NCBI GenBank assembly: GCA_009774145.1
Contig: VSND01000202.1
Location: forward strand, 1-6,514
DNA length: 6,514 nt
From: Lachnospiraceae bacterium
GTDB taxonomy: Bacteria > Bacillota > Clostridia > Lachnospirales > Lachnospiraceae
Reading direction: 5' to 3'
The notes below the pieces were generated by a model. It ran no database searches, was not told where the DNA came from, and saw only the letters and a program-made list of their open reading frames with translations. Below are positions 1-5,832 of this stretch, piece after piece (the stretch's first letter is position 1; each line of letters begins with the position of its first letter). The translations under genes and the position numbers were made by a program.

Positions 1-1280
1 TCTCTTATATAGGTACGATTGTTTTTGTCATCATGGCACAGTTCCACTACTCCTCCGTCCGGCGTAGTCTGCTTTACCACCCGATCCACACCATCGTATT
101 CGTTCTTTAATCCAAGGACGCCTCTGGGTGTGAGGATACTGTCCAGTATTCCGTTGACATTATATTCATAAGTACAGGTATACCCGCTGGAATTGATAAA
201 CCAGCGCAGTTTCCCGTATTGATACCACAGGTTGACCTTCCGCCCGGTATGGTCTTCCACCTCGATCAGATTTTTTTCTTCATTATGGGTATAGACAAGA
301 AAGCTTCCGGCACTGTTCTCCACACGTTTCAGAAGGCCGTCCGCATCATACCGGAAGTACCGGCTGTTTCCGTTGGCGTCGGTCTGACGGAGCAGTTTTC
401 CGTCTCCGCTGAATACATATGTCAGTGTTCCCCTCTCATAGACATATCCGTCTCCTGATTTTTTCAGCGTGCCTGCATCTCCCATAAGCGGAAGGTATTC
501 TTCGTCCAGTCTCCGGCGGTAAGGCACTTCCTTTCCGTCTTCCAGGATGACTGACATCACGCCGCCTTCTCCCTGCTTCAGACAGACCCCGAAGTTGTGG
601 CTCCAGCCGCTCCCCAGATCTCCCTGTTCTCCGCAGTCCATGGAATTATAAAACATCTTAAAGGAAAGGGGCATCTTTCCTCCGGATACCAGGTCTTCTT
701 TTTCATAAATGTAACTGCCGATATTCATGTTAATGGGATCTTTCTCATATATACGGCAGAGCAGATCCTTTCCCGCCGCCCAGCGCTTGACTTTCTGGTA
801 GTGTTTCTGAAAGGCTTCCCAGTCCAGAGCTCCGTTATATCCCTGTCCGGAGGTGACCGGGAGGATGATGCCTCCTTTTTTACAGAGGAGGGCGGAAGTC
901 ATAGTGATCGCCGCCTCGCCGTCGATCTGTTCCGCGCTGATACTGGAACCTTTTGTATTCACCCATTTTTCTGCCAGATCCATGAAGCCTTCGCACTGAT
1001 GGGTCCTTTCATTTTTACTGCAGCTTCCAAAACAGGGAATATTCTCGACGGCAGCACAGTCTTTGCAGTTCGCCTTTTTCCTGCCGCCGCTGTAATAACC
1101 ATGCCCTTCCGGAATCTTCAGTTCTGCAGTGGAATCCCCATTTGTGCACATCAACCGGGCGCCTTCCACCAGATACTGCTTCCGTTCCGCCCGTTTGAGT
1201 ACTTCGCTGATGGGATCGTTGACTGCGGCATCCGGTCTCTGATGCTTCTGTATGATTCTCTTTTTCTTGATGTCTCCCAT
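1..1280 (-). CDS. Rhs/YD-repeat polymorphic toxin, N-terminal part with PAAR-like DUF4280 domain (runs off left edge)
   Basis: This is an open frame of 426 codons from ATG at 1280, with no stop before the window ends, so the 3' part and toxin tip are outside. Residues 1-35 are basic and polar (KKKRIIQKHQRPD) with no signal peptide. Residues about 36-141 match DUF4280, a PAAR-like family: YLVEGARLMCTNG, GHGYYSGG, IPCFGSC, then LLCKKGGIILPVTSGQ, with cysteines at 45, 72, 75, 83, 87, 96 and 133. Residues about 180-260 look like DUF6531, the entry segment of Rhs shells (YIYEKEDLV, PLSFKMFYNSM, LGSGWSHNF). From about 290 on there are YD repeats (YFRYDADGLLKRV, YEYNVNGILDSI). In known Rhs proteins the YD repeats form a hollow shell around a C-terminal toxin, and a PAAR-like domain caps a contractile spike; applying this here is inference. 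The start is supported by AAGGAG 8 nt upstream. It lies 97 nt after immunity pseudogene C. It is GC-richer than the immunity genes. Confidence 0.93.
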   Translation of the reverse strand, partial: MGDIKKKRIIQKHQRPDAAVNDPISEVLKRAERKQYLVEGARLMCTNGDSTAELKIPEGHGYYSGGRKKANCKDCAAVENIPCFGSCSKNERTHQCEGFMDLAEKWVNTKGSSISAEQIDGEAAITMTSALLCKKGGIILPVTSGQGYNGALDWEAFQKHYQKVKRWAAGKDLLCRIYEKDPINMNIGSYIYEKEDLVSGGKMPLSFKMFYNSMDCGEQGDLGSGWSHNFGVCLKQGEGGVMSVILEDGKEVPYRRRLDEEYLPLMGDAGTLKKSGDGYVYERGTLTYVFSGDGKLLRQTDANGNSRYFRYDADGLLKRVENSAGSFLVYTHNEEKNLIEVEDHTGRKVNLWYQYGKLRWFINSSGYTCTYEYNVNGILDSILTPRGVLGLKNEYDGVDRVVKQTTPDGGVVELCHDDKNNRTYIR

Positions 1281-1288
1281 ACTTTCGG

Positions 1289-1294
1289 CTCCTT
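1289..1294 (-). promoter_or_regulatory. Ribosome binding site deciding the DUF4280-Rhs start
   Basis: On the minus strand AAGGAG lies 8 nt before ATG 1280. This selects that ATG over any start in the overlapping frame that begins near 1369, which has no such site. I see no convincing -35/-10 pair or rho-independent terminator in the 97-nt gap (1281-1377), so transcription of the rhs gene may continue from the immunity genes upstream. Confidence 0.8.
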
Positions 1295-1377
1295 CTCTGT
1301 ATCTACCCCATACGTAAAGAAAAAAATTTCTGTTCTCCATTTCCAGCATACATCAGTAACTTCGACCAATTCGATTA

Positions 1378-1957
1378 TTACAAATTAAGAAAAATGAATC
1401 GAAGCATACACAAAGTACCAATTGCCATTACTATATTCTCTGTATATTTTAGCATTTTCAAATGTCTCATTCTGTCCTCATTTCCCTCCTCTTCCATTTT
1501 TACCGAAAAAATAAGTGCAATATATTTCACAGCCAGCGGACATACCAATGCCATACACAACATAAATGCCCTGTTATCAATCAATGAATCAGCTCCTGTT
1601 TCCAGATACACGGGCTCTCCAGTCACATCATCCAATACGTACCATTCCATTCTTATATCCGTATGTGGCAGATACCTGATTACAATTTCTTCGCCTCTGT
1701 TCAGATCATAATTACCTTTTATTTTTATATTTGCAGTACTGTTATTTTTGTATGTAACTTCTGCCACAATTCCATTTGCATTGCATTGCGTAATCGTACC
1801 TGATGCTTCTTCAAATTTCTGTCCTGTCAGATAATTTCATTTTATATGACATTTTTCTCTTTCTGTATATTTCCATCCAGTACATTCCGACCAGCAACAA
1901 AATAAAAACCATAAACACATTCATAAACAAAATCACTATTATTTTTATATTATCCAT
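1378..1957 (-). pseudogene. Immunity protein paralogue C, broken by an internal out-of-frame deletion
   Basis: Two frames together spell a relative of immunity protein A (5816-5115). The first begins at ATG 1957 (MDNIKIIVILFMN...) after AAGGGG and gives TM helix 1, then stops at 1811-1813. The second gives the soluble domain and TM helices 3 and 4, from LTGQKFEEASGT near 1830 to the TAA at 1378. Between the RKRK motif and the EEASG motif this copy has 40 nt where copy A has 159 nt. About 119 nt, including TM helix 2, are therefore missing, and the frame changes. The remaining part is very close to A (LIDNRAFMLCMAL and LKMLKY are shared exactly) and more distant from B. ATG, spacing and position after a stop codon match the other toxin-immunity junctions. 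Its function as an immunity protein is probably lost. Confidence 0.85.
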
Positions 1958-1971
1958 AACAATACCCCTTG

Positions 1972-2174
1972 TCAATTTGACGCTTTTCCATTCCAGTCTA
2001 TTACTAGTTTGCGATTCCGCCAATGGAAAATATGATCTTTTCCTGTACCGACTAATATTGAAATTATAATTACAGTTATATAAACAATTCGATACTGTCG
2101 GAGAAGTTCTTCCACCTGCAGGATGCCCATCAGGTTGCCTCCTCTGTCATACTGAAAGGTCCGTTCTCCGTCGG
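1972..2174 (-). pseudogene. Rhs core scrap fused to a short possible toxin tail (collapsed module C2)
   Basis: The right half (2172-2092) is a YD-repeat fragment reading DGERTFQYDRGGNL and EELLRQY. It aligns base for base, apart from one extra base in the other copy, with 4738-4657 of the stranded rhs gene. At about 2091 the similarity stops, and the same frame continues for some 38 codons of unrelated sequence: a hydrophobic stretch (IVYITVIIISILVGTG), then IFHWRNRKLVIDWNGKASN and TGA at 1972. That stop lies 14 nt before the ATG of immunity pseudogene C, the same geometry as the toxin/immunity junctions of modules A (16 nt) and B (13 nt). The simplest reading is that most of a toxin domain was deleted, leaving an Rhs patch joined to the toxin's last residues. 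The toxin identity of the tail is inferred from position only. Confidence 0.7.
2092..2172 (-). repeat. Dispersed Rhs core patch P1 (second copy at 4657-4738)
   Basis: This is an 81-nt patch of Rhs coding sequence, 27 uninterrupted codons here, whose counterpart at 4657-4738 is 82 nt. The extra base in the other copy falls in the AGAAGGAGG stretch near 4705-4711. The two copies share GGAGAACG at one end and CAGTAT at the other, with similarity ending abruptly on both sides. It probably marks where recombination or deletion joined modules. Confidence 0.8.
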
Positions 2175-2180
2175 GAAACC

Positions 2181-2412
2181 TCAAAGATGTTTATATCTTT
2201 TCCATGACATCATTGCTTTTAATTTTCCCTCCACCAGTACATTTCCTTTCTCTGTTATCGATTTCAAAAAAACAAGTAAGGTTGACCCAGCTGGTATTCC
2301 AACTGCGATAAATATATCACGCAAATTCTGAGCAACACTAATCAGCAAAAGGAACAAAAGAAACATGAAAAACACAAAAAAATCTTAAAATGCAAATTTT
2401 TTTAGGATACAT
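2181..2412 (-). pseudogene. Small hydrophobic protein, possible immunity gene of collapsed module C1, frameshifted in a T7 run
   Basis: From ATG 2412 the frame reads MYPKKICILRFF and then meets seven T (2376-2382). Dropping one T joins it to a downstream frame, giving a 76-residue product that ends ...MMSWKRYKHL at 2181. The N-terminus has lysines then a strong hydrophobic helix (FFMFLLFLLLISVA, about residues 14-27). A second mildly hydrophobic stretch follows (IFIAVGIPAGSTLLVFL), then a basic tail. Without frame repair, the downstream frame has an alternative GTG start at 2375. No clear Shine-Dalgarno is seen at either start. The stop abuts Rhs patch P1. The family is not recognised; the GIPA motif in a hydrophobic context recalls TM helix 3 of immunity protein B, too weak to claim homology. 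A remnant immunity gene is inferred from position. Confidence 0.45.
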
Positions 2413-2630
2413 TTTTTTCAAACAATTTTTCACCACCTTCTTAATAGGCACAGGAAAACAGAAAACACCCCAAAGTGCATTAGAATCATATAGATTAAGA
2501 ACTTTTAGTACTAAACTACCTGATAATCCGCCATTTATAGCCCCTCCTATATAACCATTTTATGTATTGACACGTTCTCCTTCCTGAAGAAATACGGCGT
2601 TTGTATCCCATATATAGAACTTGAATCTCT
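2413..2630 (-). pseudogene. Rhs core scrap followed by a glycine-rich remnant (collapsed module C1)
   Basis: Codons 2630-2563 encode YIWDTNAVFLQEGERVNT, a clear match to YIWDTNAVFLREGERVSA in the stranded rhs gene. TAA follows at 2562-2560. Beyond the stop the same frame reads NGYIGGAINGGLSGSLVL and stays open to 2338, overlapping the next small gene. Gly/Ala-rich stretches of this kind are common just after Rhs cores, so this may be a decayed toxin entry segment, but it is short and unproven. The stretch is AT-rich and has no start codon with a good ribosome binding site. GGAGGGG lies 7 nt before ATG 2529, but that frame stops after six codons. It sits 10 nt after the stop of immunity gene B. 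Confidence 0.6.
2570..2628 (-). repeat. Dispersed Rhs core patch P2 (second copy at 4349-4407)
   Basis: The patch aligns without gaps at an offset of 1779 nt to the stranded rhs gene; over 2570-2620 I count 45 of 51 identical bases, and the similarity fades beyond both ends. In the rhs gene, P1 precedes P2 in transcription order, whereas here P2 precedes P1. The two scraps therefore belong to two separate collapsed modules rather than one internally deleted gene. Confidence 0.8.
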
Positions 2631-2639
2631 ATTTTTCAT

Positions 2640-3299
2640 TTACAGCTGACTCCATCGTATAATGCATAAAAATGCCACTATTCCAGCCGCCTTTATTATA
2701 TACAGTATCATCCGTTTGCTTTTTACTGACATCTTTTTTATCTTATTTATAAATATTATAAAAAGGAAAAACAAAATCGCCGGAATCCCCAATCCTGCTG
2801 ACAGTAGGATTGCTTCATTGTCAATCAAAGCTGTCTTTTCTGGTTCAGGTTTTTCTTTTATCATCGTTTCCGGATTCAGTACATACCAGTCTACTCTTAA
2901 ATCCATATGCGGTAAATATTCCACTACAATAATAGTATCTGGAACCAGATCATAATCACCCGATATCTCTATGTTTTTTGTCTCCTGATTTTCATTTGTA
3001 ATAGTTGCTACAATACCTTTTTCATCACATCTTATGATTGTACCATTAGCTTCTGCATAATTCTGTGTAAACAAATATGGCATATCCCGAAAAACTGGTA
3101 CTGTAAAAACAAATGAACATAAAGCAGCACATACTATTAATCCAATAACCACTTCTAAATTCGAATCTACTCCTTTGACAGGCTCTGGGTTTTTCAATAT
3201 TTTCTTTCTTGCTTCAAATTTAATCATAGCAGCTAATACCAGAAAAATAATTATAGCGAAATTTGTAAATAAAAATATGATAAGTTTTATATAATCCAT
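2640..3299 (-). CDS. Four-helix membrane immunity protein B, DUF3592-like insert
   Basis: This 219-residue protein starts at ATG 3299, with AGGGAG 6 nt upstream and 13 nt after the stop of toxin B. Predicted by eye: TM1 about 4-26 (KLIIFLFTNFAIIIFLVLAA), TM2 about 48-70, a soluble segment about 72-160, TM3 about 163-185 (ILLSAGLGIPAILFFLF) and TM4 about 198-216. The soluble part carries the family signature PY...QNYxEAxGTIIxCDxxGIVA, then a beta-rich stretch ending VxYLPHMDLRVDWYVL. This pattern resembles DUF3592, a small beta domain between membrane helices. It is an intact paralogue of protein A and pseudogene C. Its position directly after a polymorphic toxin tip, with near coupling, is the standard place of an immunity gene. 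Protecting the producer's membrane from toxin B is the inferred role. It is much more AT-rich than the Rhs core. Confidence 0.85.
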   Translation of the reverse strand: MDYIKLIIFLFTNFAIIIFLVLAAMIKFEARKKILKNPEPVKGVDSNLEVVIGLIVCAALCSFVFTVPVFRDMPYLFTQNYAEANGTIIRCDEKGIVATITNENQETKNIEISGDYDLVPDTIIVVEYLPHMDLRVDWYVLNPETMIKEKPEPEKTALIDNEAILLSAGLGIPAILFFLFIIFINKIKKMSVKSKRMILYIIKAAGIVAFLCIIRWSQL

Positions 3300-3312
3300 T
3301 GAATTCTCCCTG

Positions 3313-4716
3313 TCAGTTTACTGATTTACTTGCCTTAGGAAAAGCTTTTTCTCCTACAAGTGAGGAAATATATGTACCCATTCCGTATCCATACAATCCA
3401 TTGCCTAATACATTATTCGTTATTTGTCTGGCAAATCTGTCAGCCATAGTGTTTCCGGTTATTTCAGAAGCAGCAATTGCAAAAATGTTTCCCAAAAACC
3501 CCGAAGCTATTGCCTGAATTATACCTGACATCCCTGCCTTCACAAACGTATGACTAATATTTTCACCTTCCAATATATTTTCGGTATTTGAAAGCATACT
3601 GCTCATACTTCCCGCTATAAAATTATAAAGAGACGAAAACCCAAATCCTCCTAGAACATCACCCGCTCCAAATAATGCATTTACCTTCGGAATTCCTACC
3701 GCAACAAACGCAGCATTGATGCTCCCTGTCGTAAGTCCGCTCCAGATGTTATCAAAACTTAAATCCCCATTGGATGTATTACAAATCATTCCAAATAAAG
3801 CTCCCGTTCCAACGAGTACTTTATATTCACTCACCTGCATTGCAACCGTCGGAAGAGAAACAAATGCCAGCCCCGAACCAATGGCCGCTCCCGCCGCTGC
3901 TCCCAATGCTGCATTTTTAAATCCCCTCTTCCAGTCAACATCTTCTCCATTTATCACATCTGAAGTTACACTTAGCGCCAGACCTCCAAGACCTCCGATA
4001 ATCCCTCCAACAACCGCTGTCGGCAATTGTCCGTCCTGGTCCACATACCCGGTTGGATTCCCCCAGCAATACCCATACTCATTCAGCGTAAACGGCAGCT
4101 CTGCGAATCCTTTGATCAGATCTCTTCCTGTGAATCGACCAGCCCAGGGCAGATATTCTCTTGCCTGAGCGTAGCTGGTTCCCGCGGTCCGGTCCGACTG
4201 ATAGCCGGTGTAGCCGAAGGGCTGTGTTTCTCCCTGATTGCCGAAAAGATCGCCGCCAAATTCGTCATAGCCGTACAGCGTCTGTCGGCCGCTTCTCAGT
4301 TCGGTCAGGCGGATCGGACTGCCCAGTTCATCCTGCAGATAAGCGCTGACGCGCTCTCCTTCCCGAAGGAATACGGCGTTTGTATCCCATATGTAGGACT
4401 GGAGGGTCTCTTTTCCTTCTGCTGTCTCCACTTTCTGCAGAAGATTGTGGTACGGTCTGGTCAGGTCTGTGACATATTCTGTCCTTTTTGACGGAACTCC
4501 TGCGGGCACAGCTTTCGGCAAAAACAGATTCCCGGGACTTAACGGGTCTGCTGTATATTCCAGAATACCCGTCCGGTTTCCGGCTCCGCTGTACTGATAC
4601 CAGGACGAATGGATTCCGTCTGATGCTGCGGCCATTCGGCTGGTTTCATCGTACAGATACTGCCGAATGAGTTCTTCCCCCTGACGGACTGTCGTCAGAT
4701 TTCCTCCTTCTGTCAT
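3313..4716 (-). CDS. Rhs core C-terminal end with toxin domain B (open part of a stranded rhs gene)
   Basis: The open frame has 467 codons from ATG 4716 to TGA 3313. Residues 1-229 are the end of an Rhs core: YD-type repeats, YIWDTNAVF, YLQDELGSPIRLTE, YGYDEFGGDLFGNQG, QPFGYTGYQSDRTAGTSYAQ, AREYLPWAGRFTGRDLIKG, and the boundary NPTGYVDQDGQ, equivalent to the DPxG self-cleavage region of Rhs proteins. Residues about 230-467 (from about 4029) are the variable tip. It begins with a Gly-rich linker and WKRGFKNAALGAAAG, then FGMICN, SFDNIWSGLTTGSIN and a hydrophobic, Gly/Ala/Ser-rich remainder. The tip is homologous to toxin A. ATG 4716 has no convincing Shine-Dalgarno and lies inside the YD region, so it is probably not a true start; the coding sequence continued upstream before it was broken. 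Composition turns AT-rich near the core/tip boundary. The tip has no recognised nuclease or ADP-ribosyltransferase motif; membrane action is inferred. Confidence 0.82.
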   Translation of the reverse strand: MTEGGNLTTVRQGEELIRQYLYDETSRMAAASDGIHSSWYQYSGAGNRTGILEYTADPLSPGNLFLPKAVPAGVPSKRTEYVTDLTRPYHNLLQKVETAEGKETLQSYIWDTNAVFLREGERVSAYLQDELGSPIRLTELRSGRQTLYGYDEFGGDLFGNQGETQPFGYTGYQSDRTAGTSYAQAREYLPWAGRFTGRDLIKGFAELPFTLNEYGYCWGNPTGYVDQDGQLPTAVVGGIIGGLGGLALSVTSDVINGEDVDWKRGFKNAALGAAAGAAIGSGLAFVSLPTVAMQVSEYKVLVGTGALFGMICNTSNGDLSFDNIWSGLTTGSINAAFVAVGIPKVNALFGAGDVLGGFGFSSLYNFIAGSMSSMLSNTENILEGENISHTFVKAGMSGIIQAIASGFLGNIFAIAASEITGNTMADRFARQITNNVLGNGLYGYGMGTYISSLVGEKAFPKASKSVN

Positions 4717-4738
4717 GCTAAAAAGTTCGTTCTCCGCC
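4657..4738 (-). repeat. Rhs core patch P1, copy inside the stranded rhs gene
   Basis: This is the counterpart of 2092-2172. Compared with that copy it has TAG (4720-4718) in place of CAG and one additional base in AGAAGGAGG (plus-strand 4705-4711). The cleaner copy therefore shows directly which changes broke the frame here. Confidence 0.8.
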
Positions 4739-5011
4739 GAAGCCTTCTTCCCGAACCAGCTGATCCGCTTCGCTGTAGAAATAACGGATCACACTTTCTC
4801 CGGCCTGCTTCGTTATCCGGTTCCATATGCATCATATTTGTACCGGCTCTGGAGTTTCCCGTTTTTCGAGACCTCCGTCAGACGATCCAGACTGTCATAC
4901 CGGTATGTATAGTTCCCGCATTCTTCGATGGCGAGGCGTTCTGCTTCGGATGCAAATGCGGATGCACGGCGTTCCTGAGGATCGGATCAGTTTTCCTCTG
5001 CTGTCATAACG
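4717..5011 (-). pseudogene. Degenerate upstream part of the stranded rhs gene (YD repeats, multiple frameshifts)
   Basis: YD-repeat coding sequence is readable only by changing frame. First comes RYDSRGKLIRS (5011-4979). After a shift near 4978-4985 the next frame reads QERRASAFASEAERLAIEE, NYTYRYDSLDRLTEV and SRYKYDAYG. Near 4821 one A is missing where GGA AAC CGG is expected. The third frame reads NRITKQAGESVIRYFYSEAD, LVREEGFGGERTF and then TAG at 4720-4718. The open 467-codon frame follows in yet another frame. Rhs similarity begins abruptly near 5011-5035, after about 80 nt of unassignable sequence behind immunity gene A, so the gene lacks its N-terminal delivery domains. It is not expressible as one protein; it may act as stored homology for tip exchange. 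Confidence 0.85.
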
Positions 5012-5114
5012 TTTTTTTCTTGTATTCCTTTTTCAGACAGATTAAACAAATGGTTTTTGCACCATAAGTCATACTGCACTTTTCACCATCTCTTCCCGTA
5101 CATCTGATTAGTTA
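5012..5114. other. Gap between immunity gene A and the stranded rhs fragment; nothing assignable
   Basis: These 103 nt hold no convincing gene, terminator hairpin or promoter. Frames on the minus strand are short, and the overlapping 70-codon frame reaching 5295 is a shadow of immunity gene A. The last codons before the YD motif (KKEYKKKR) may already belong to the Rhs fragment, so its edge is uncertain by about 25 nt. Confidence 0.5.
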
Positions 5115-5816
5115 TCACAAATTGAAGGAAATAAACCGGAACATAAACAAGGCACCAATCACCATTGCTATATTCTCTGCATATTTCAACATTTTCAGAT
5201 GTCTCATTCTGTCCTCTTTTCCTTCCTCTTCCAGTTTTTTCAAAAAAATAAGTACAATAAATTTCACAGCCAGAGGACATCCCAATGCCATACACAACAT
5301 AAATGCCCTGTTATCAATCAATGAACTGGCTCCTATTTCCAGATATACAGGTTCTCCAGTCATCTCATCTAATATGTACCACTCTATTCTTACATCCGCA
5401 TGTGGCAAATATCTGATTACAATCTCTTCGCCTCCGTCCAAGCCATAATTACCTTCTATCTCTATATTTCCTGTAGTATTATTTTTGTATGTAATTTCCG
5501 CTACAATTCCACCTGCGTCGCAATGAATAATTGTACCTGACGCTTCTTCATAATTTTGTTCTGCCATATATGGAATATCCTGTATAAAAGGAAACGTAAA
5601 TTTATAAAAAATAAAGATACAGGCAAACAGTAATATAAAATCTGTTTCTCTTGGTGAAAATATTCCTTCCGGACCTGCAGGTACCTTTCTCTTTTTATTT
5701 TCCTGTGGCTTTCTTTTTTCTCTGAAATACTTTATCCAGTTATGAACAGCTAATAGCAAAATAAAAATCATCCCTAAATTCATAAATACAGCTATTATTA
5801 TTTTATTATAATCCAT
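5115..5816 (-). CDS. Four-helix membrane immunity protein A, DUF3592-like insert
   Basis: The protein has 233 residues. ATG 5816 is chosen over an in-frame start 11 codons upstream because GAGGGG lies 6 nt before it, its first residues (MDYNKIII) align with MDYIKLII of protein B and MDNIKIIV of copy C, and the longer start would overlap the toxin A frame. TM1 is about 4-27, TM2 about 59-79 (FILLFACIFIFYKFTFPFI), the soluble segment about 82-165, TM3 about 172-192 (FMLCMALGCPLAVKFIVL) and TM4 about 215-230. A basic, proline-containing loop (KRKPQENKKRKVPAGPEG) separates TM1 and TM2. The soluble part has YEEASGTIIHCDAGGIVAEI and IVIRYLPHADVRIEWYIL, a DUF3592-like pattern. It lies 16 nt after toxin A's stop, the usual cognate-immunity position. 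The expected role is neutralising toxin A at the cytoplasmic membrane; this is inference. Confidence 0.87.
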   Translation of the reverse strand: MDYNKIIIAVFMNLGMIFILLLAVHNWIKYFREKRKPQENKKRKVPAGPEGIFSPRETDFILLFACIFIFYKFTFPFIQDIPYMAEQNYEEASGTIIHCDAGGIVAEITYKNNTTGNIEIEGNYGLDGGEEIVIRYLPHADVRIEWYILDEMTGEPVYLEIGASSLIDNRAFMLCMALGCPLAVKFIVLIFLKKLEEEGKEDRMRHLKMLKYAENIAMVIGALFMFRFISFNL

Positions 5817-5832
5817 GACAATCCCCTCACTT

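Noticed and set aside
1151..1369. 72-codon minus-strand frame overlapping the Rhs start
   Set aside because: It has no ribosome binding site and overlaps the supported DUF4280 frame; its product looks like out-of-frame translation.
1281..1377. Promoter upstream of the DUF4280-Rhs gene
   Set aside because: TAGATA-like and T-rich stretches occur, but no -35/-10 pair with acceptable match and spacing was found.
597..1388. 263-codon open frame on the plus strand
   Set aside because: It lies opposite the DUF4280-Rhs gene, which has recognisable domains and a good ribosome binding site; the plus-strand product has no family features and is a shadow.
3716..4491. Plus-strand open frames of about 150 codons opposite the Rhs core and toxin B
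   Set aside because: They are antisense shadows of a strongly conserved Rhs core end and of a tip homologous to toxin A.
2092..4738. CRISPR-like or tandem repeats
   Set aside because: The repeated segments are coding Rhs patches of different length and spacing, not regular short repeats with spacers.
4705..4830. Programmed frameshifting or readthrough in the stranded rhs gene
   Set aside because: Several different lesions, including a nonsense codon, lie close together and the other copy of the patch lacks them; there is no slippery site with a stimulator structure. Decay is simpler.
5083..5295. 70-codon minus-strand frame within immunity gene A
   Set aside because: It overlaps the conserved immunity frame out of phase and has no family features.
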